Shown: positions 51,146 through 60,455 of the stretch, one piece after another
How positions within the stretch are numbered: position 1 is the stretch's first letter
Layout: every line of letters starts with the position of its first letter
DNA from: Rhodobacter sp.
GTDB lineage: Bacteria; Pseudomonadota; Alphaproteobacteria; Rhodobacterales; Rhodobacteraceae
Direction: 5' to 3'
DNA length: 63,018 nucleotides
Assembly (NCBI GenBank): GCA_020251025.1
Contig: JADCDI010000033.1
Location: 1-63,018, forward strand
Translations under genes and position numbers: made by a program
Notes under the pieces: model-generated
The model's input: only the letters and a program-made list of their open reading frames with translations
Told to the model about the DNA's origin: nothing
Databases searched by the model: none

Positions 51146-52804
51146 ATGACCAACGAAAACACTCAGATACTTCGGCCAAAGCCCCGGCTGCCCCGGCTTG
51201 ACCCCTGGTCGGCGGGGGCGGTGCTGATTGCGGCCATTGTGCTGATGCCGATCGGCGCGGTGCTGTGGATCGCGGCGACCCCGGCGGAAAACATCTGGCC
51301 GCATCTGCTGGCCACCGTCTTGCCGCGCTATCTGTCCACCACCCTGACCCTGATGATCGGGGTCGGCGCGCTGACCGCTGCCGTGGGGACCGGGGCCGCA
51401 TGGCTGCTGACGATGTACCGCTTTCCGCTGTCGCGCCTGCTGGATTATGCGCTGCTGCTGCCTTTGGCGATTCCGGCCTATATCGGTGCCTATGCGCTGG
51501 TGGATTTCCTGGAATATGCCGGGCCGGTGCAGGGCGCTTTGCGCGATGCGATGGGGTGGCAGTCCGCCCGCGACTACTGGTTTCCCCAGGTGCGGTCCGT
51601 TCCTGCCGCCATGGTGGTTCTGGCGGCGGCGCTTTATCCTTACGTCTATCTTCTGGCGCGCGCCGCCTTCCGCGAACAGTCGGGCTGCGCCTGTGAGGTG
51701 GCCCGCGCCCTGGGCAACGGCCCCTGGGCGCTGTTTGTGCGGGTGGGCCTGCCGCTGGCGCGCCCCGCCATTGCCGCCGGTGTGGCCCTGGCAGCGATGG
51801 AGACGGTGAACGATTACGGCACTGTCAGCTATTTCGGGGTTCAGACGCTGACCACGGGAATCTTTTCCGTCTGGCTCTCGGGGGGGAATGCCGGCGGGGC
51901 GGCGCAGCTTTCGCTGGTCCTGCTGGTGATGATTCTGGGGCTGGTTGCGGTGGAACGGGCGGGGCGGCGCAACATGCGCTTTCACCAGACCTCGCGGACG
52001 CAACGGCCGGTGGCCCCGATTCGCCTGCAGGGGCTGCGGGCCTGGGCGGCGACCGCCCTGTGCCTGGTGCCGTTTTCCTTGGGATTCCTGCTGCCGGTCG
52101 GGGTGATCCTGGGCATCGCGCTGCGCAACCGCGAAGCGTGGTTTTCCCCCGGGTTGGGGCGGGCGCTGGCCAATACACTGGTCTCGGGCGGCGTGGCCGC
52201 CGTCCTGACGGTGTCTGCCGCGCTGTTTGTGGTCTATGGCATCAGGCTGGCGGGTCAGCGCCTGCCGCGCCTGCTCTTGCCGGTGACGACCATCGGCTAT
52301 GCCGCCCCCGGCGCCGTTCTGGCGGTGGGCCTGCTTGTTCCGCTGGCAGCCCTGGATCAGCGGATTGCGGACCTGGTGCTGCGGGTCAGCGGCCATGACC
52401 CGGGCCTGATCCTGACCGGAACCCCTGCCGCCCTTGTGCTGGCCTATTGCGTGCGCTTCTTTGCAATTGCGCAAGGTGCGGTGGATTCCGCCTTTGACCG
52501 CGTTTCGCCCAGCCTGCCCATGGCGGCACGGTCGCTGGGCCGCAGTGCAGGGGGGGCCTTGCAGGCGGTGTACCTGCCGCTGATGCAGCGGTCGGTCGCC
52601 ACCGCCCTGCTGGTGGTCTTTGTCGACTGCGTCAAGGAATTGCCGGCCACGCTGCTGCTGCGCCCCTTCAACTACGACACGCTGGCCACCCGCGTGCATG
52701 AAAAGGCCAGCCTTGAAAATCTGGGCGATGCGGCCCCTGCCGCGATCCTTGTGATGCTGGTCGGCCTTGCCGCCGTCGGATTGATGGCGCGCGCCAGCCG
52801 CTAG
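51146..52804 (+). CDS. iron(III) ABC transporter permease (FbpB/AfuB type)
   Basis: This 552-residue protein carries two BPD_transp_1 domains in one chain, about 12 helices. The first EAA-like loop is ARALGNGPWALFVRVGLPLARPAIAAG and the second ARSLGRSAGGALQAVYLPLMQRS. KELPATLLLRPFNYDTLATRVHE near the end is typical of ferric-iron permeases. The binding protein and ATPase genes are not adjacent. It is followed by tRNA-Thr. Confidence 0.9.
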   Translation: MTNENTQILRPKPRLPRLDPWSAGAVLIAAIVLMPIGAVLWIAATPAENIWPHLLATVLPRYLSTTLTLMIGVGALTAAVGTGAAWLLTMYRFPLSRLLDYALLLPLAIPAYIGAYALVDFLEYAGPVQGALRDAMGWQSARDYWFPQVRSVPAAMVVLAAALYPYVYLLARAAFREQSGCACEVARALGNGPWALFVRVGLPLARPAIAAGVALAAMETVNDYGTVSYFGVQTLTTGIFSVWLSGGNAGGAAQLSLVLLVMILGLVAVERAGRRNMRFHQTSRTQRPVAPIRLQGLRAWAATALCLVPFSLGFLLPVGVILGIALRNREAWFSPGLGRALANTLVSGGVAAVLTVSAALFVVYGIRLAGQRLPRLLLPVTTIGYAAPGAVLAVGLLVPLAALDQRIADLVLRVSGHDPGLILTGTPAALVLAYCVRFFAIAQGAVDSAFDRVSPSLPMAARSLGRSAGGALQAVYLPLMQRSVATALLVVFVDCVKELPATLLLRPFNYDTLATRVHEKASLENLGDAAPAAILVMLVGLAAVGLMARASR

Positions 52805-52961
52805 GGGCTTGCACAGACCCCGCCGGGGCGCTATCCACCGCGCCCGGGCCTGATGTTGTGCCAGCAGTTGATGTGAACCCGACAGTCTGATCGGGCAGCG
52901 CCGTGACGGCAAACGGGAAGCGCAGTCAAGCTGGTGAACAGGGCGCGGATCGTGACGGCAT

Positions 52962-53037
52962 GCCGGTTTAGCTCAGTTGGTAGAGCGCGTGATTTGTAAT
53001 CACGATGTCGCGGGTTCAAATCCTGCAACCGGCACCA
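52962..53037 (+). tRNA. tRNA-Thr (UGU)
   Basis: The acceptor stem GCCGGTT/AACCGGC, D-arm TAGCTCAGTTGGTAGAGC, anticodon arm CGTGATTTGTAATCACG with anticodon TGT, and T-arm GCGGGTTCAAATCCTGC are all visible. CCA is encoded. Length with CCA is 76 bases. Confidence 0.97.
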
Positions 53038-53482
53038 CAACCCTGCCGTCTGGGCATTCCCTGATGAAGGTCCACACCTCAAAGGGCGGGCGCACCTTTG
53101 TTCCGGGTCCGTCATCGGCGGATCAGGCGCGGGTCTGTGGCGCGCTGTAGGCGGGGTTTCGGGCCGGGTTGGCCGTGCCGGGGCCGGGCGTTCCGATGTG
53201 CCGCTTGGATCGGGTGATCGAGGATGCCATAGGCATTGCCGGGATCGGGGGCTTCAAGCAGGGCATTTCGGCTATGGGCCGAAGGCCGTTCCTGGCAGCA
53301 AGGAATGGCCGTACGTTTCGCCCGCAAGCCCCGTGATGGCCGGGCCGGGCATGGTGCTGGCCTTCGGATGCCCGTGGCACGCCACCGGTCCGGGCGGGTT
53401 CATCGTGGAAAACCGGCGGCCGCTGACCGGGGACGGGATCGGACAGACAAATCGTCTGCCGGATGCGCTTGCACCAGGCGGT
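53038..53482. other. gap between tRNA-Thr and the Rrf2 gene
   Basis: These 445 bases hold no gene I can support. One rightward frame near 53330-53400 contains GMVLAFGCP, faintly like a piece of a gamma-glutamyltransferase, but there is no further match. Probably decayed sequence. Confidence 0.45.
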
Positions 53483-53941
53483 TCAGGCCGGGGCCGCCGA
53501 CAGCACCTGCCGCGCCGCGACGGGCTTGTCCAGCAGATCGGCCAGCGTCAGGGATTCGATCAGCACCAGGTAGGACCAGAACACCTCGGCAAAGACCTTG
53601 CGGATGCGGCAGGCGGTTTCGTCCGCGCAGTCGTCGCAGCGCTGATAGGCCCGGCGTGACAGGCACGTCAGGGGGGCGATCGGCCCGTCGATCATGCGCA
53701 GAAGTTCGCTGAGCGCAATTGCGGCGGGCTCCTTGATCAGCAGATAGCCGCCGTTGCGGCCACGGATGCTGGCGATGTAGCCGGCGTTGCGAATCTCCAG
53801 CAGGATATGTTCCAGAAACCGCTTCGGCGTTTCGGCCCGCCGTGCGATTTCCTCGATCCGCAGCGCCTGCCCTGCGCCGGCCCGCTCATCGGCCAGCACC
53901 ATCATCGCCTTCAGGGCGTATTTCATCTTTTGCGTGATCAT
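53483..53941 (-). CDS. Rrf2-family transcriptional regulator
   Basis: This 152-residue winged-helix regulator begins ITQKMKYALKAMMVLAD with EEIARRAETPKRFLEHILLEI as recognition region and GGYLLIK as wing. The cysteines are C93, C102, C105 and C111 (CLSRRAYQRCDDCADETACR), more than the three of IscR, so an iron-sulfur cluster or another thiol sensor is likely. Targets unknown. An IS5-family element lies about 100 bases upstream of its start. Confidence 0.9.
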   Translation of the reverse strand: MITQKMKYALKAMMVLADERAGAGQALRIEEIARRAETPKRFLEHILLEIRNAGYIASIRGRNGGYLLIKEPAAIALSELLRMIDGPIAPLTCLSRRAYQRCDDCADETACRIRKVFAEVFWSYLVLIESLTLADLLDKPVAARQVLSAAPA

Positions 53942-54039
53942 GCCCCCAATTAAGGGACGGCCCGGAATTTCTCAATCGGGAACCTCGGAAACGGCATGGT
54001 GTCCGGGGCATCTTTGCCGCTTTGGTTCAGGGTGCGGGC

Positions 54040-55125
54040 GGCTCTGATGCGCAAATCGCCTGATGGCCGAGGTTCCCCTTTCCCCGGACGGACTCATCCC
54101 ACAGTTTGCGTGACGGGCATGCCGGGCGCGGTAAAGCCGTTCAGCACGGCAACGCGGACCTGGAACCCGGCGACCTGACGGTCGAAGTCACGGGCCGCGA
54201 GACGTTGCCCCGGCAACTTGACACAGGGCATCCTGGTCTCCGCACGGCGTCGGCGGCAATGCCCGCTCCATCGTCGCCAGATGGTCCGTCCGAAGCGCCG
54301 TGATGTGCGCAGGGATTCGTTGCCTGTGATCGCACCGGCGGTATCAAGCTTTGAGGGCCTGGCGTTCCTGCGGGGCGGAATGATGGCGGTGGCGCCACGG
54401 GCGGCGATGGCGTCGTGGCCTTTGCGGGTGTCAAAGGCGCCGTCGGCGGTAGCGCTTGCGATCTCCTGATCGGGCGGGATCTGGCCGGGCAGTCCGGGCA
54501 GCATCGGGGCGTCGCCGATGTCGCTCGTGGTGACCCCGGCTGCGCGGATCTCCAGTGTTTTCCCGTCGATCCCGATGTGGCTCTTGCGCCAGACGCGCCG
54601 CCTGGAGCCACCATGCCTGCGGGCGTTCCACTCCCCTTCGCCCCCGGCCTTTATGCCCCTCGCCGGTTCGAGCGAACCGGTGGCGCTTACCGGCTTGATG
54701 TCGACCGGCAGATGCAGCGGGCCGTTCGGGCTGCGACAGGGGATGTTGACCTTCAATGTCTTCTGGCGGCGGCTGAGGGTGCTGAAGTCGGGCAGCGCCC
54801 AGTCCCGTCCGATCAACCGCAGCAGGCTTTCGACAAAGCCGGTCGTTTGCCTTAGCGCCATCCCGAACAGCACCTTCATCGTCAGGCAGGTCCGGATCGC
54901 TCCGTCACTGCAGCCGGGCGTCCGACCACGCTTGCCTGTGGGATCGCCACCCCGGGTCATCTCCGGATCGGACCAGATCGTCAGCGGGCTGCGGCGCTTG
55001 AGCGCCCCGTTGCAGGCCGGCCCGTTCCCGGTCTTGCAGGCGGGGGGTGTGGGTCTGCTCATGCCGCCCAGCCACCACGCTGGATTCACAAGATGAATCC
55101 CTCACAGGATTTGTGCGGCAGAGCC
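54040..55125 (-). mobile_element. IS5-family insertion sequence (about 1086 bp)
   Basis: The imperfect terminal inverted repeats are 18 bases long and match at 15 positions: GGCTCTGATGCGCAAATC at 54040-54057 and the complement of GGCTCTGCCGCACAAATC at 55108-55125. Both ends are flanked by GGC, a possible 3-base target duplication. The element fills the space between the Rrf2 gene and a cut-off dehydrogenase end. It contains one transposase gene. Confidence 0.8.
54094..55062 (-). CDS. IS5-family transposase, probably inactive
   Basis: This frame of about 322 residues is clearly IS5 transposase: ALKRRSPLTIWSDPEM, TMKVLFGMALRQTTGFVESL, PDFSTLSRRQKTLKVNIP, WRKSHIGIDGKTLEIRA, DGAFDTRKGHDAIAARGA and FGRTIWRRWSGHCRRRRAETRM. 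Where active relatives have IDSTGIK around the first catalytic Asp, this copy reads VDIKPVSATGSLEPARGIK, an in-frame insertion of about 13 residues. Many conserved Tyr, Trp and Glu are replaced (PACNGALKRR for PAYNEALKRR). It has drifted and is likely dead despite the open frame. Confidence 0.78.
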   Translation of the reverse strand: MSRPTPPACKTGNGPACNGALKRRSPLTIWSDPEMTRGGDPTGKRGRTPGCSDGAIRTCLTMKVLFGMALRQTTGFVESLLRLIGRDWALPDFSTLSRRQKTLKVNIPCRSPNGPLHLPVDIKPVSATGSLEPARGIKAGGEGEWNARRHGGSRRRVWRKSHIGIDGKTLEIRAAGVTTSDIGDAPMLPGLPGQIPPDQEIASATADGAFDTRKGHDAIAARGATAIIPPRRNARPSKLDTAGAITGNESLRTSRRFGRTIWRRWSGHCRRRRAETRMPCVKLPGQRLAARDFDRQVAGFQVRVAVLNGFTAPGMPVTQTVG

Positions 55126-55335
55126 GGCCTGCGGGTGGGGTGGCTGTCTTCGGGCGGGTTCGGTCATACCCTGGGCAGGCTGATCGGCTATGGCTGTGTG
55201 CGCAAGGCGGATGGCGTGACGGAGGACTGGATGAAGTCCGGCCGCTATACGCTTGAAGTTGCATCGGAACGCGTGCCATGCCAGATTCATGCTGCGGCGC
55301 TGTACGACCCGTCAGATTTGCGCGTCAGGTGCTGA
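55126..55335 (+). pseudogene. C-terminal fragment of a dimethylglycine/sarcosine dehydrogenase-family gene
   Basis: Directly behind the IS end the sequence reads GLRVGWLSSGGFGHTLGRLIGYG, then DGVTEDWMKSGRYTLEVASERV and ends ALYDPSDLRVRC before the stop at 55333-55335. This is the end of the GcvT-like folate domain of FAD-dependent sarcosine/dimethylglycine dehydrogenases. The rest of the gene (over 2 kb) is missing, and the sequence left of the IS does not continue it, so the IS insertion was accompanied by a deletion or the gene was already decayed. Confidence 0.8.
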
Positions 55336-55457
55336 TCCCCGCGCGGGCCAGCCAGGGGAGATGACCGAAGGGCGGTCATTTCCCTTGCCGGACGATCCAG
55401 GTTCCGGAAGGGTAAGGCACCGAAGGCGAGGTCCGCGGCGCAGAACGGAGGCAGGAC

Positions 55458-56882
55458 ATGCTGATCGTAATTCACATATTGATTCAGCTTGGCCTGCTTG
55501 TCCGGGTTCTTCTGCGTCCCAACCGTGATCCGGCCTCGCGCATTGCCTGGGCCGTGGTCGTTCTGGCCCTGCCGGTGGCAGGCATTCTGTCCTATCTGCT
55601 GCTGGGCGAGACCAATGTCGGCAAGCGGCGGCGCCAGCGCTTGCAACAGGTTCTTGCCGGTTTGCCGGATGTGACAGCCGTTGCGGGAATGGAGGCGGCC
55701 CTGCGCCCGACGATCCCGGATCACCGCCAGTCCCTGTTCGACGTGGGGCGGTCGATCAGCGGCTACGAACCGCTGGGCGGCAACCGGGGCACGCTGATGG
55801 ACGACACCGACCGTGCGATTGACCGGATGGTTGAAGACATCGATGCGGCCACCCACCATGTGCATATCCTGTTCTACATCTGGCTGCCCGACAGGAACGG
55901 CACGAAAATGGCCGAAGCGGTGATGCGTGCCGCCGCGCGGGGTGTGACCTGCCGTGTGATGGTCGATGACCTCGGTTCGCGTCGCCTGATCCGGTCCGGC
56001 CTGTGGACGCGGATGGGGCAGGGCGGGGCCAGGCTTTGCCGTGCGCTGCAGGTCGGCAATCCCCTTCTTCGGGTGATGACCGGGCGGATCGATCTGCGCA
56101 ATCACCGCAAGATCATCGTGATCGACAACCGCATCACCTATTGCGGCAGCCAGAACTGTGCCGATCCGGAGTTTCTGGTGAAGGCGAAATATGCGCCCTG
56201 GGTCGATGTCACGATCCGCTTTACCGGGCCTGTGGTGCGCCAGAACCAGCATCTGTTCGCCACCGACTGGATGACCGAAAGTGCCGAGGACATCGGGCAT
56301 CTGCTGACAGCGCCGCAGCCCGTGCCGGAGCCCGGCTTTGCGGCCCAGGTCATTGCCAGCGGCCCCACGGCCTATCCGGCGGCGGCACCGGAAATGTTCG
56401 CCAGCCTGATGTTCAACGCGCGGCGCGAGCTGATCGTGACCACGCCCTATTTTGTTCCCGTCGATTCCCTGCAGGCGGCGCTGCGGGCTGCGGCGAACCG
56501 GGGCGTGGATACCACCATCATCTTTCCCGCGCACAACGATGCCTTTGCCGTCAAGGCCGCCAGCCAGAGTTACTATGAAGACCTGCTGCGTGCCGGGGTC
56601 AGGATTTTCGAATATCAGCCGGGATTGCTTCATGCCAAGACGGTGACGGTGGATGGCGAGATCACCCTGATCGGATCGGCCAACATGGACAGGCGCAGCT
56701 TTGATCTGAACTACGAAAACAACATCCTGTTCTGCGATGCCGCAATGACGGAAGCGGTCCGTGACCGCCAGGTCAGCTATCTTGCCGACAGCCGGCAGAT
56801 CACGCAGCAGATGGTGCTGAACTGGTCGTGGCGGACCCGGCTTTGGAACAATGCGCTGGCGGTGGTGGGGCCGGTGCTGTGA
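55458..56882 (+). CDS. cls: cardiolipin synthase
   Basis: This 474-residue membrane phospholipase-D-superfamily enzyme makes cardiolipin from phosphatidylglycerol. The N-terminal helices are LIVIHILIQLGLLVRVLL and IAWAVVVLALPVAGILSYLLLGE. The two HKD motifs are NHRKIIVID (about 214) and LHAKTVTVD (about 391), with YCGSQN and LIGSANMDRRSFDLNYEN following. It overlaps the next gene by four bases (GTGA). Confidence 0.94.
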   Translation: MLIVIHILIQLGLLVRVLLRPNRDPASRIAWAVVVLALPVAGILSYLLLGETNVGKRRRQRLQQVLAGLPDVTAVAGMEAALRPTIPDHRQSLFDVGRSISGYEPLGGNRGTLMDDTDRAIDRMVEDIDAATHHVHILFYIWLPDRNGTKMAEAVMRAAARGVTCRVMVDDLGSRRLIRSGLWTRMGQGGARLCRALQVGNPLLRVMTGRIDLRNHRKIIVIDNRITYCGSQNCADPEFLVKAKYAPWVDVTIRFTGPVVRQNQHLFATDWMTESAEDIGHLLTAPQPVPEPGFAAQVIASGPTAYPAAAPEMFASLMFNARRELIVTTPYFVPVDSLQAALRAAANRGVDTTIIFPAHNDAFAVKAASQSYYEDLLRAGVRIFEYQPGLLHAKTVTVDGEITLIGSANMDRRSFDLNYENNILFCDAAMTEAVRDRQVSYLADSRQITQQMVLNWSWRTRLWNNALAVVGPVL

Positions 56883-57583
56883 CCTTGCACAGGGACCTTG
56901 GGGTTGCATCCTACAACATCCACAAGGGTGTCGGGGCGGACCGCCGCCGGGACCTGATGCGGACCGCTGCCGTGATTTCGGAAATCGGGGCGGATATTGT
57001 GGCGCTGCAGGAGGCTGACACGCGCTTTGGCAACCGCCGGGGCCTGCTTGATCTTGACCATCTCAGGGCCGACCAGGGTCTGGTTCCGGTTCCCGTCGAG
57101 GGGTCCGGGGCCGCCCATGGCTGGCATGGCAATCTTATCCTGGTGCGCGATGCGCTGATCGTCCAGACCGTGCACAAGCTGGTCCTGCCGGGGCTGGAGC
57201 CGCGCGGGGCACTGATGGCGGACCTGGTTGTGCAGGGACGGCCCTTGCGCGTGATTGCGGCGCATCTGGGGCTTTTGCCGACATCGCGTGCGGCCCAGAC
57301 ACAGGCCCTGCTGGACCGGCTTGACGCGCTGGACCGCCGCCCGACCCTGTTGATGGGCGACCTGAACGAATGGCGCCACTCCGGCCCCTCGCTGGCCCGG
57401 TTCGGGCGCTTCTTCACGCAGGCGCCGCCGGTCCGCAGCTTTCCCGCCCGCTATCCGGTCCTGCCCCTTGACCGTATGATGGCCGGGGCAGAGGCCGAAC
57501 TGCATGATCTGAGCGCACATGACACGCCTCTGGCCCGCCGGGCGTCGGACCATCTGCCCATCAAGGCGCGCCTGCGACTTTGA
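56879..57583 (+). CDS. endonuclease/exonuclease/phosphatase family protein
   Basis: This 234-residue EEP-fold protein has VASYNIHKGVG (metal site start), VALQEAD with the catalytic Glu, LLMGDLNEW and SDHLPIKARL with the final Asp-His. Such genes are regularly coupled to cls (as E. coli ybhP-clsB), suggesting a lipid-linked substrate, but activity is unknown. GTG start overlaps the cls stop. Confidence 0.88.
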   Translation: MTLHRDLGVASYNIHKGVGADRRRDLMRTAAVISEIGADIVALQEADTRFGNRRGLLDLDHLRADQGLVPVPVEGSGAAHGWHGNLILVRDALIVQTVHKLVLPGLEPRGALMADLVVQGRPLRVIAAHLGLLPTSRAAQTQALLDRLDALDRRPTLLMGDLNEWRHSGPSLARFGRFFTQAPPVRSFPARYPVLPLDRMMAGAEAELHDLSAHDTPLARRASDHLPIKARLRL

Positions 57584-57705
57584 CCGGGCGGCGAAAATCC
57601 GCCCCCTTGCCGCCTGTGACGCTGCGCAAGGCGTGTTCTTGCGCAACGGGGGGGTGTAGACTCGGTCCGGGAAACTTCGTTGGTGACGCAGTGTTGGAGT
57701 TTGCG

Positions 57706-58434
57706 ATGAAGCACATCCTTGGACTGGCCCTGATCCTTGTTGCACAGACCGCCTCTGCGCAAGAGGCCGACTGGCGTTACAAGGCGACGGTCTACGGCTG
57801 GCTTGCGGGTCTGTCCGGATCGGTCGAGACCAGATTTGGCACGGTTGAACCCGATGTGAGTGCCAGCGATGCCCTCGAAAGCCTCGACATGGCGTTCATG
57901 GGGGCTATTGCGGCGCAGAACGGGCGCTGGGGGCTGGCCGCCGACCTGCTCTATGCGGATGTTTCGGCCACACAGCAGACGCCCTTTGCGCTTTTCGGGG
58001 ATGCGACCGTCAATCAGACGCTGACCGCGCTGAGCGGTTATGTCCTGTACCGCCTGTCCCGGGACCCGGCCTTTGTCCTTGACGCAGGGGTGGGGTTTCG
58101 CAGCTTCAATCTGGATATCGACGTCGGCCTGAGCGCGGGCATCGCCAAGGCGGCAAGCGAAAGCATCAGCCGGTCCTGGACCGATCCTGTGATCGCGGCA
58201 AGACTGAATGTCCCGATCAATGAAACCTGGTTTGTCGAAGGGTTTGCCGACTATGGCAGCGGCGGTTCGGGAAACGAGACCTGGCAGATCTCCGGCAGTG
58301 TCGGCTATCAGATCAGCGAAGACTGGTCGGCCAAGGTCGGCTACCGGACGATGAATGTCGGCAGGAAGGTGGATGCGCGGGATGTGTCCCTTGATCTGAG
58401 CGGGGCGCTGATCGCCCTCAGCTACAGCTTCTGA
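57706..58434 (+). CDS. outer-membrane beta-barrel protein
   Basis: This 242-residue protein has a signal peptide (MKHILGLALILVAQTASAQ). The body has alternating strands (WRYKATVYGWLAGLSG, WGLAADLLYADVSATQ, VLDAGVGFRSFNLDIDVG, WSAKVGYRTMNV) and ends LIALSYSF with the C-terminal Phe used for BAM insertion. It resembles uncharacterised 8-strand OmpW/OmpA-like barrels. No partner genes seen. Confidence 0.83.
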   Translation: MKHILGLALILVAQTASAQEADWRYKATVYGWLAGLSGSVETRFGTVEPDVSASDALESLDMAFMGAIAAQNGRWGLAADLLYADVSATQQTPFALFGDATVNQTLTALSGYVLYRLSRDPAFVLDAGVGFRSFNLDIDVGLSAGIAKAASESISRSWTDPVIAARLNVPINETWFVEGFADYGSGGSGNETWQISGSVGYQISEDWSAKVGYRTMNVGRKVDARDVSLDLSGALIALSYSF

Positions 58435-58930
58435 CAGCCGCAGGACCGACAGATCATGCAGTCGGGCCAAACCCCGGCCCTGGCCGGGAATTGTCCGGCA
58501 ATATCCGCGACCACGACGCTGGCCGTGGTTCGCCTTGGGGTGTCGCACGCCCGCAAGCTGACGGCCATCGCCTGCGTCGGCCTTGCGCTGCACCGTTCCG
58601 ACAAGCTGCGCGTCATCCGTCGGGACGGGTCCGCATCGGTCGAAGGTACCGGCAACGGCAAGGTATGGGGCGTGCCGGAGCGCGATGCGCGGGCTTTTCC
58701 CGGCGGACCTTCCGGGCGTGATTGACGCGCCGGGTCATCGCCCGGCCCGACCGCGCTGTTCCGCTGAAGGACAATGCGGGGCAGCCGTCATCATCCTTTG
58801 CCAGGAGACTGCCGGCGGCGGGGCGCATCGCACCGGGCGGCCCCGGCCTGACCTGCAGCCACACCGATGCCACGCGGACCAGACCCCGGGGCGGTATCCC
58901 TGACGGGTGCCGGGGGCCCGTGATCCCCCG
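58435..58930. other. gap between barrel gene and mutarotase-like gene
   Basis: These 496 bases contain one rightward open frame of 89 codons (58456-58725) with an unremarkable translation that I cannot assign. Otherwise I see nothing supported. Confidence 0.45.
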
Positions 58931-59956
58931 TCAGATCGCTTCAACCGCGATGCGGTGCCGGGTGGTGAACACCTCTCCCGCGCAGAAGGATCGCGCGGTG
59001 GGGTGGGTTGCGGTCTGAAGCGGGTTCGGCCCGGCGCTGATCCGGGTGCCCAGATCAAAGGCGGCGCAGACCGGCTCCAGCCCCAGGGCCTGATGCCGCC
59101 CGTTCCAGGGATAGGCCGCGCGGCCCCGGTTGGAAACCCAAAGGATCAGGTCGGGGAAATGGGCGGCATCCCAGGTCAGATGGGCGCGAAAGCCTTCCCC
59201 CGGCCAGGTCAGCGTTGCGCGCCCCCCGGCATCGGTCAGTTGCACCAGCTCTTCGGTGGCACAGGGCAGGGGCAGGCGGCTGAGGTCCGCCGTGCCCCCT
59301 GCGGTCAGGGGAACGGCAGCAAGGTCGGCAAAGCGGGCCGCCGGGGCCAGCCGCGACACCCCCGGCTCCATCGCGCCGGGAAAGGTCATGCCGCCCCGTG
59401 GTCCGGCCTTGATCTGCAGGCCGCTGTCCGGCAGGCGGAAGACCGGGTGCAGGCCGATGGGCAGGCGGCAGTCACGGCGGATGTGCAGCGTCAGCACCAT
59501 GTCGATGGCCGGGCCGTCCGGATCGGGGCGGATCACCCGCTCCAGCAGGGAAACCGGGCTGTCACCGGGATAGGCAAGCGTCAGACGCAAACCGGCGCTA
59601 TGCCTTTTCCAGACTGCATTTGAACCTGGACCATGGGCTGCGCCGGGCTTTTCCGGGGCCGGGCAAGACAGATGTGCCCAGTCCCCGGCAAGCGCCAGCG
59701 CCCGGTCTGCCCCAAAGGGCACGCAGACAAAATCGCCGCGCAGGGCGCGCAGGATGCCGGGCAGGGATGCCGCCTGCGGATCCCCTGCCCAGGGGGCAAC
59801 GTGCAGGGGCGATACCTTGCGCCCGTCCGGCAGGCGGAAGAGGACTGGACCCAGCATTGCCCCAAGGTCCTGCACGGTCAGCCGCCCATGTGCCCAGTCC
59901 TGTGTGCTTTGGGTCACGGTGCCCGGTGGGGGTTCGGGCGGGGGGTCGGTCTGCAT
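58931..59956 (-). CDS. galactose mutarotase-like (aldose 1-epimerase family) protein
   Basis: This 341-residue predicted beta-sandwich protein of the galactose mutarotase superfamily has MLGPVLFRLPDGRKVSPLHVAPW near the start, RRDCRLPIGLHPVFRLP with a candidate catalytic His, and ALGLEPVCAAFDLG with a conserved Glu near the C-terminus. Sugar partner unknown; no carbohydrate genes nearby. Pro-rich start may be overlong. Confidence 0.72.
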   Translation of the reverse strand: MQTDPPPEPPPGTVTQSTQDWAHGRLTVQDLGAMLGPVLFRLPDGRKVSPLHVAPWAGDPQAASLPGILRALRGDFVCVPFGADRALALAGDWAHLSCPAPEKPGAAHGPGSNAVWKRHSAGLRLTLAYPGDSPVSLLERVIRPDPDGPAIDMVLTLHIRRDCRLPIGLHPVFRLPDSGLQIKAGPRGGMTFPGAMEPGVSRLAPAARFADLAAVPLTAGGTADLSRLPLPCATEELVQLTDAGGRATLTWPGEGFRAHLTWDAAHFPDLILWVSNRGRAAYPWNGRHQALGLEPVCAAFDLGTRISAGPNPLQTATHPTARSFCAGEVFTTRHRIAVEAI

Positions 59957-60149
59957 CTGCTGTCTCCTGCCGGGTCGGTCGGATGATTGCCGCCGGCACC
60001 GCTTCCAGGGCTTCGCCCGGTTCCGGGCACTGATGGCCGCCGTGTCGCACGGGTCCGCGCGTGCCCGGGCGGGATCATCGCAGGCCCTGAAAGGGGATCC
60101 GTCCCGCAGGCATCCAGCCCCGGCATATGGGCGCTGAAAGGTGCGCCGC
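59957..60149. other. short gap before BKACE remnant
   Basis: No gene supported. Sequence is GC-rich, with the mutarotase-like gene's promoter expected at its left end. Confidence 0.4.
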
Positions 60150-60455
60150 CGTCAAGGGATGCGTCCGGCGCAGCCATGAACCCGGGAGCGGCGCGGCAGC
60201 ATGCCGGGCCGATCCGCCCGCTTTTCCGGCGCATGGGTCTTGGGTGTCGCCAGACGCCGGTCCGGCATCATGATGGCCGGTCCGCCGGTGGTCATGTTCA
60301 CCACCGCATCCGTCCAGCCTGCGATGCGGAAACCGCGCCCAACGGGCGGGGTCGGATGGTGGATGGCCTTTGTCCGGGTCGCGGGCATGCAGGTGCAGCA
60401 TCGCCGCCCCGGCACGGGCCGCGCCAGGGATGCGGGCCCATGATGCCTGACCCAT
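60150..60455 (-). pseudogene. BKACE-family (DUF849) remnant
   Basis: On the minus strand one frame gives GAARAGAAMLHLHARDPDKG, the metal-binding HxH region of beta-keto acid cleavage enzymes. A second frame then gives GWTDAVVNMTTGGPAIMM, which follows on in the family. A frameshift lies between them. The N-terminal about 20 residues and the rest of the gene beyond about 100 residues are missing. The break at about 60440 coincides with the end of an IS5-type transposase. Confidence 0.68.

Noticed and set aside
53330-53470. Weak resemblance to gamma-glutamyltransferase (GMVLAFGCP)
   Set aside because: Only about nine residues match and nothing before or after supports it.
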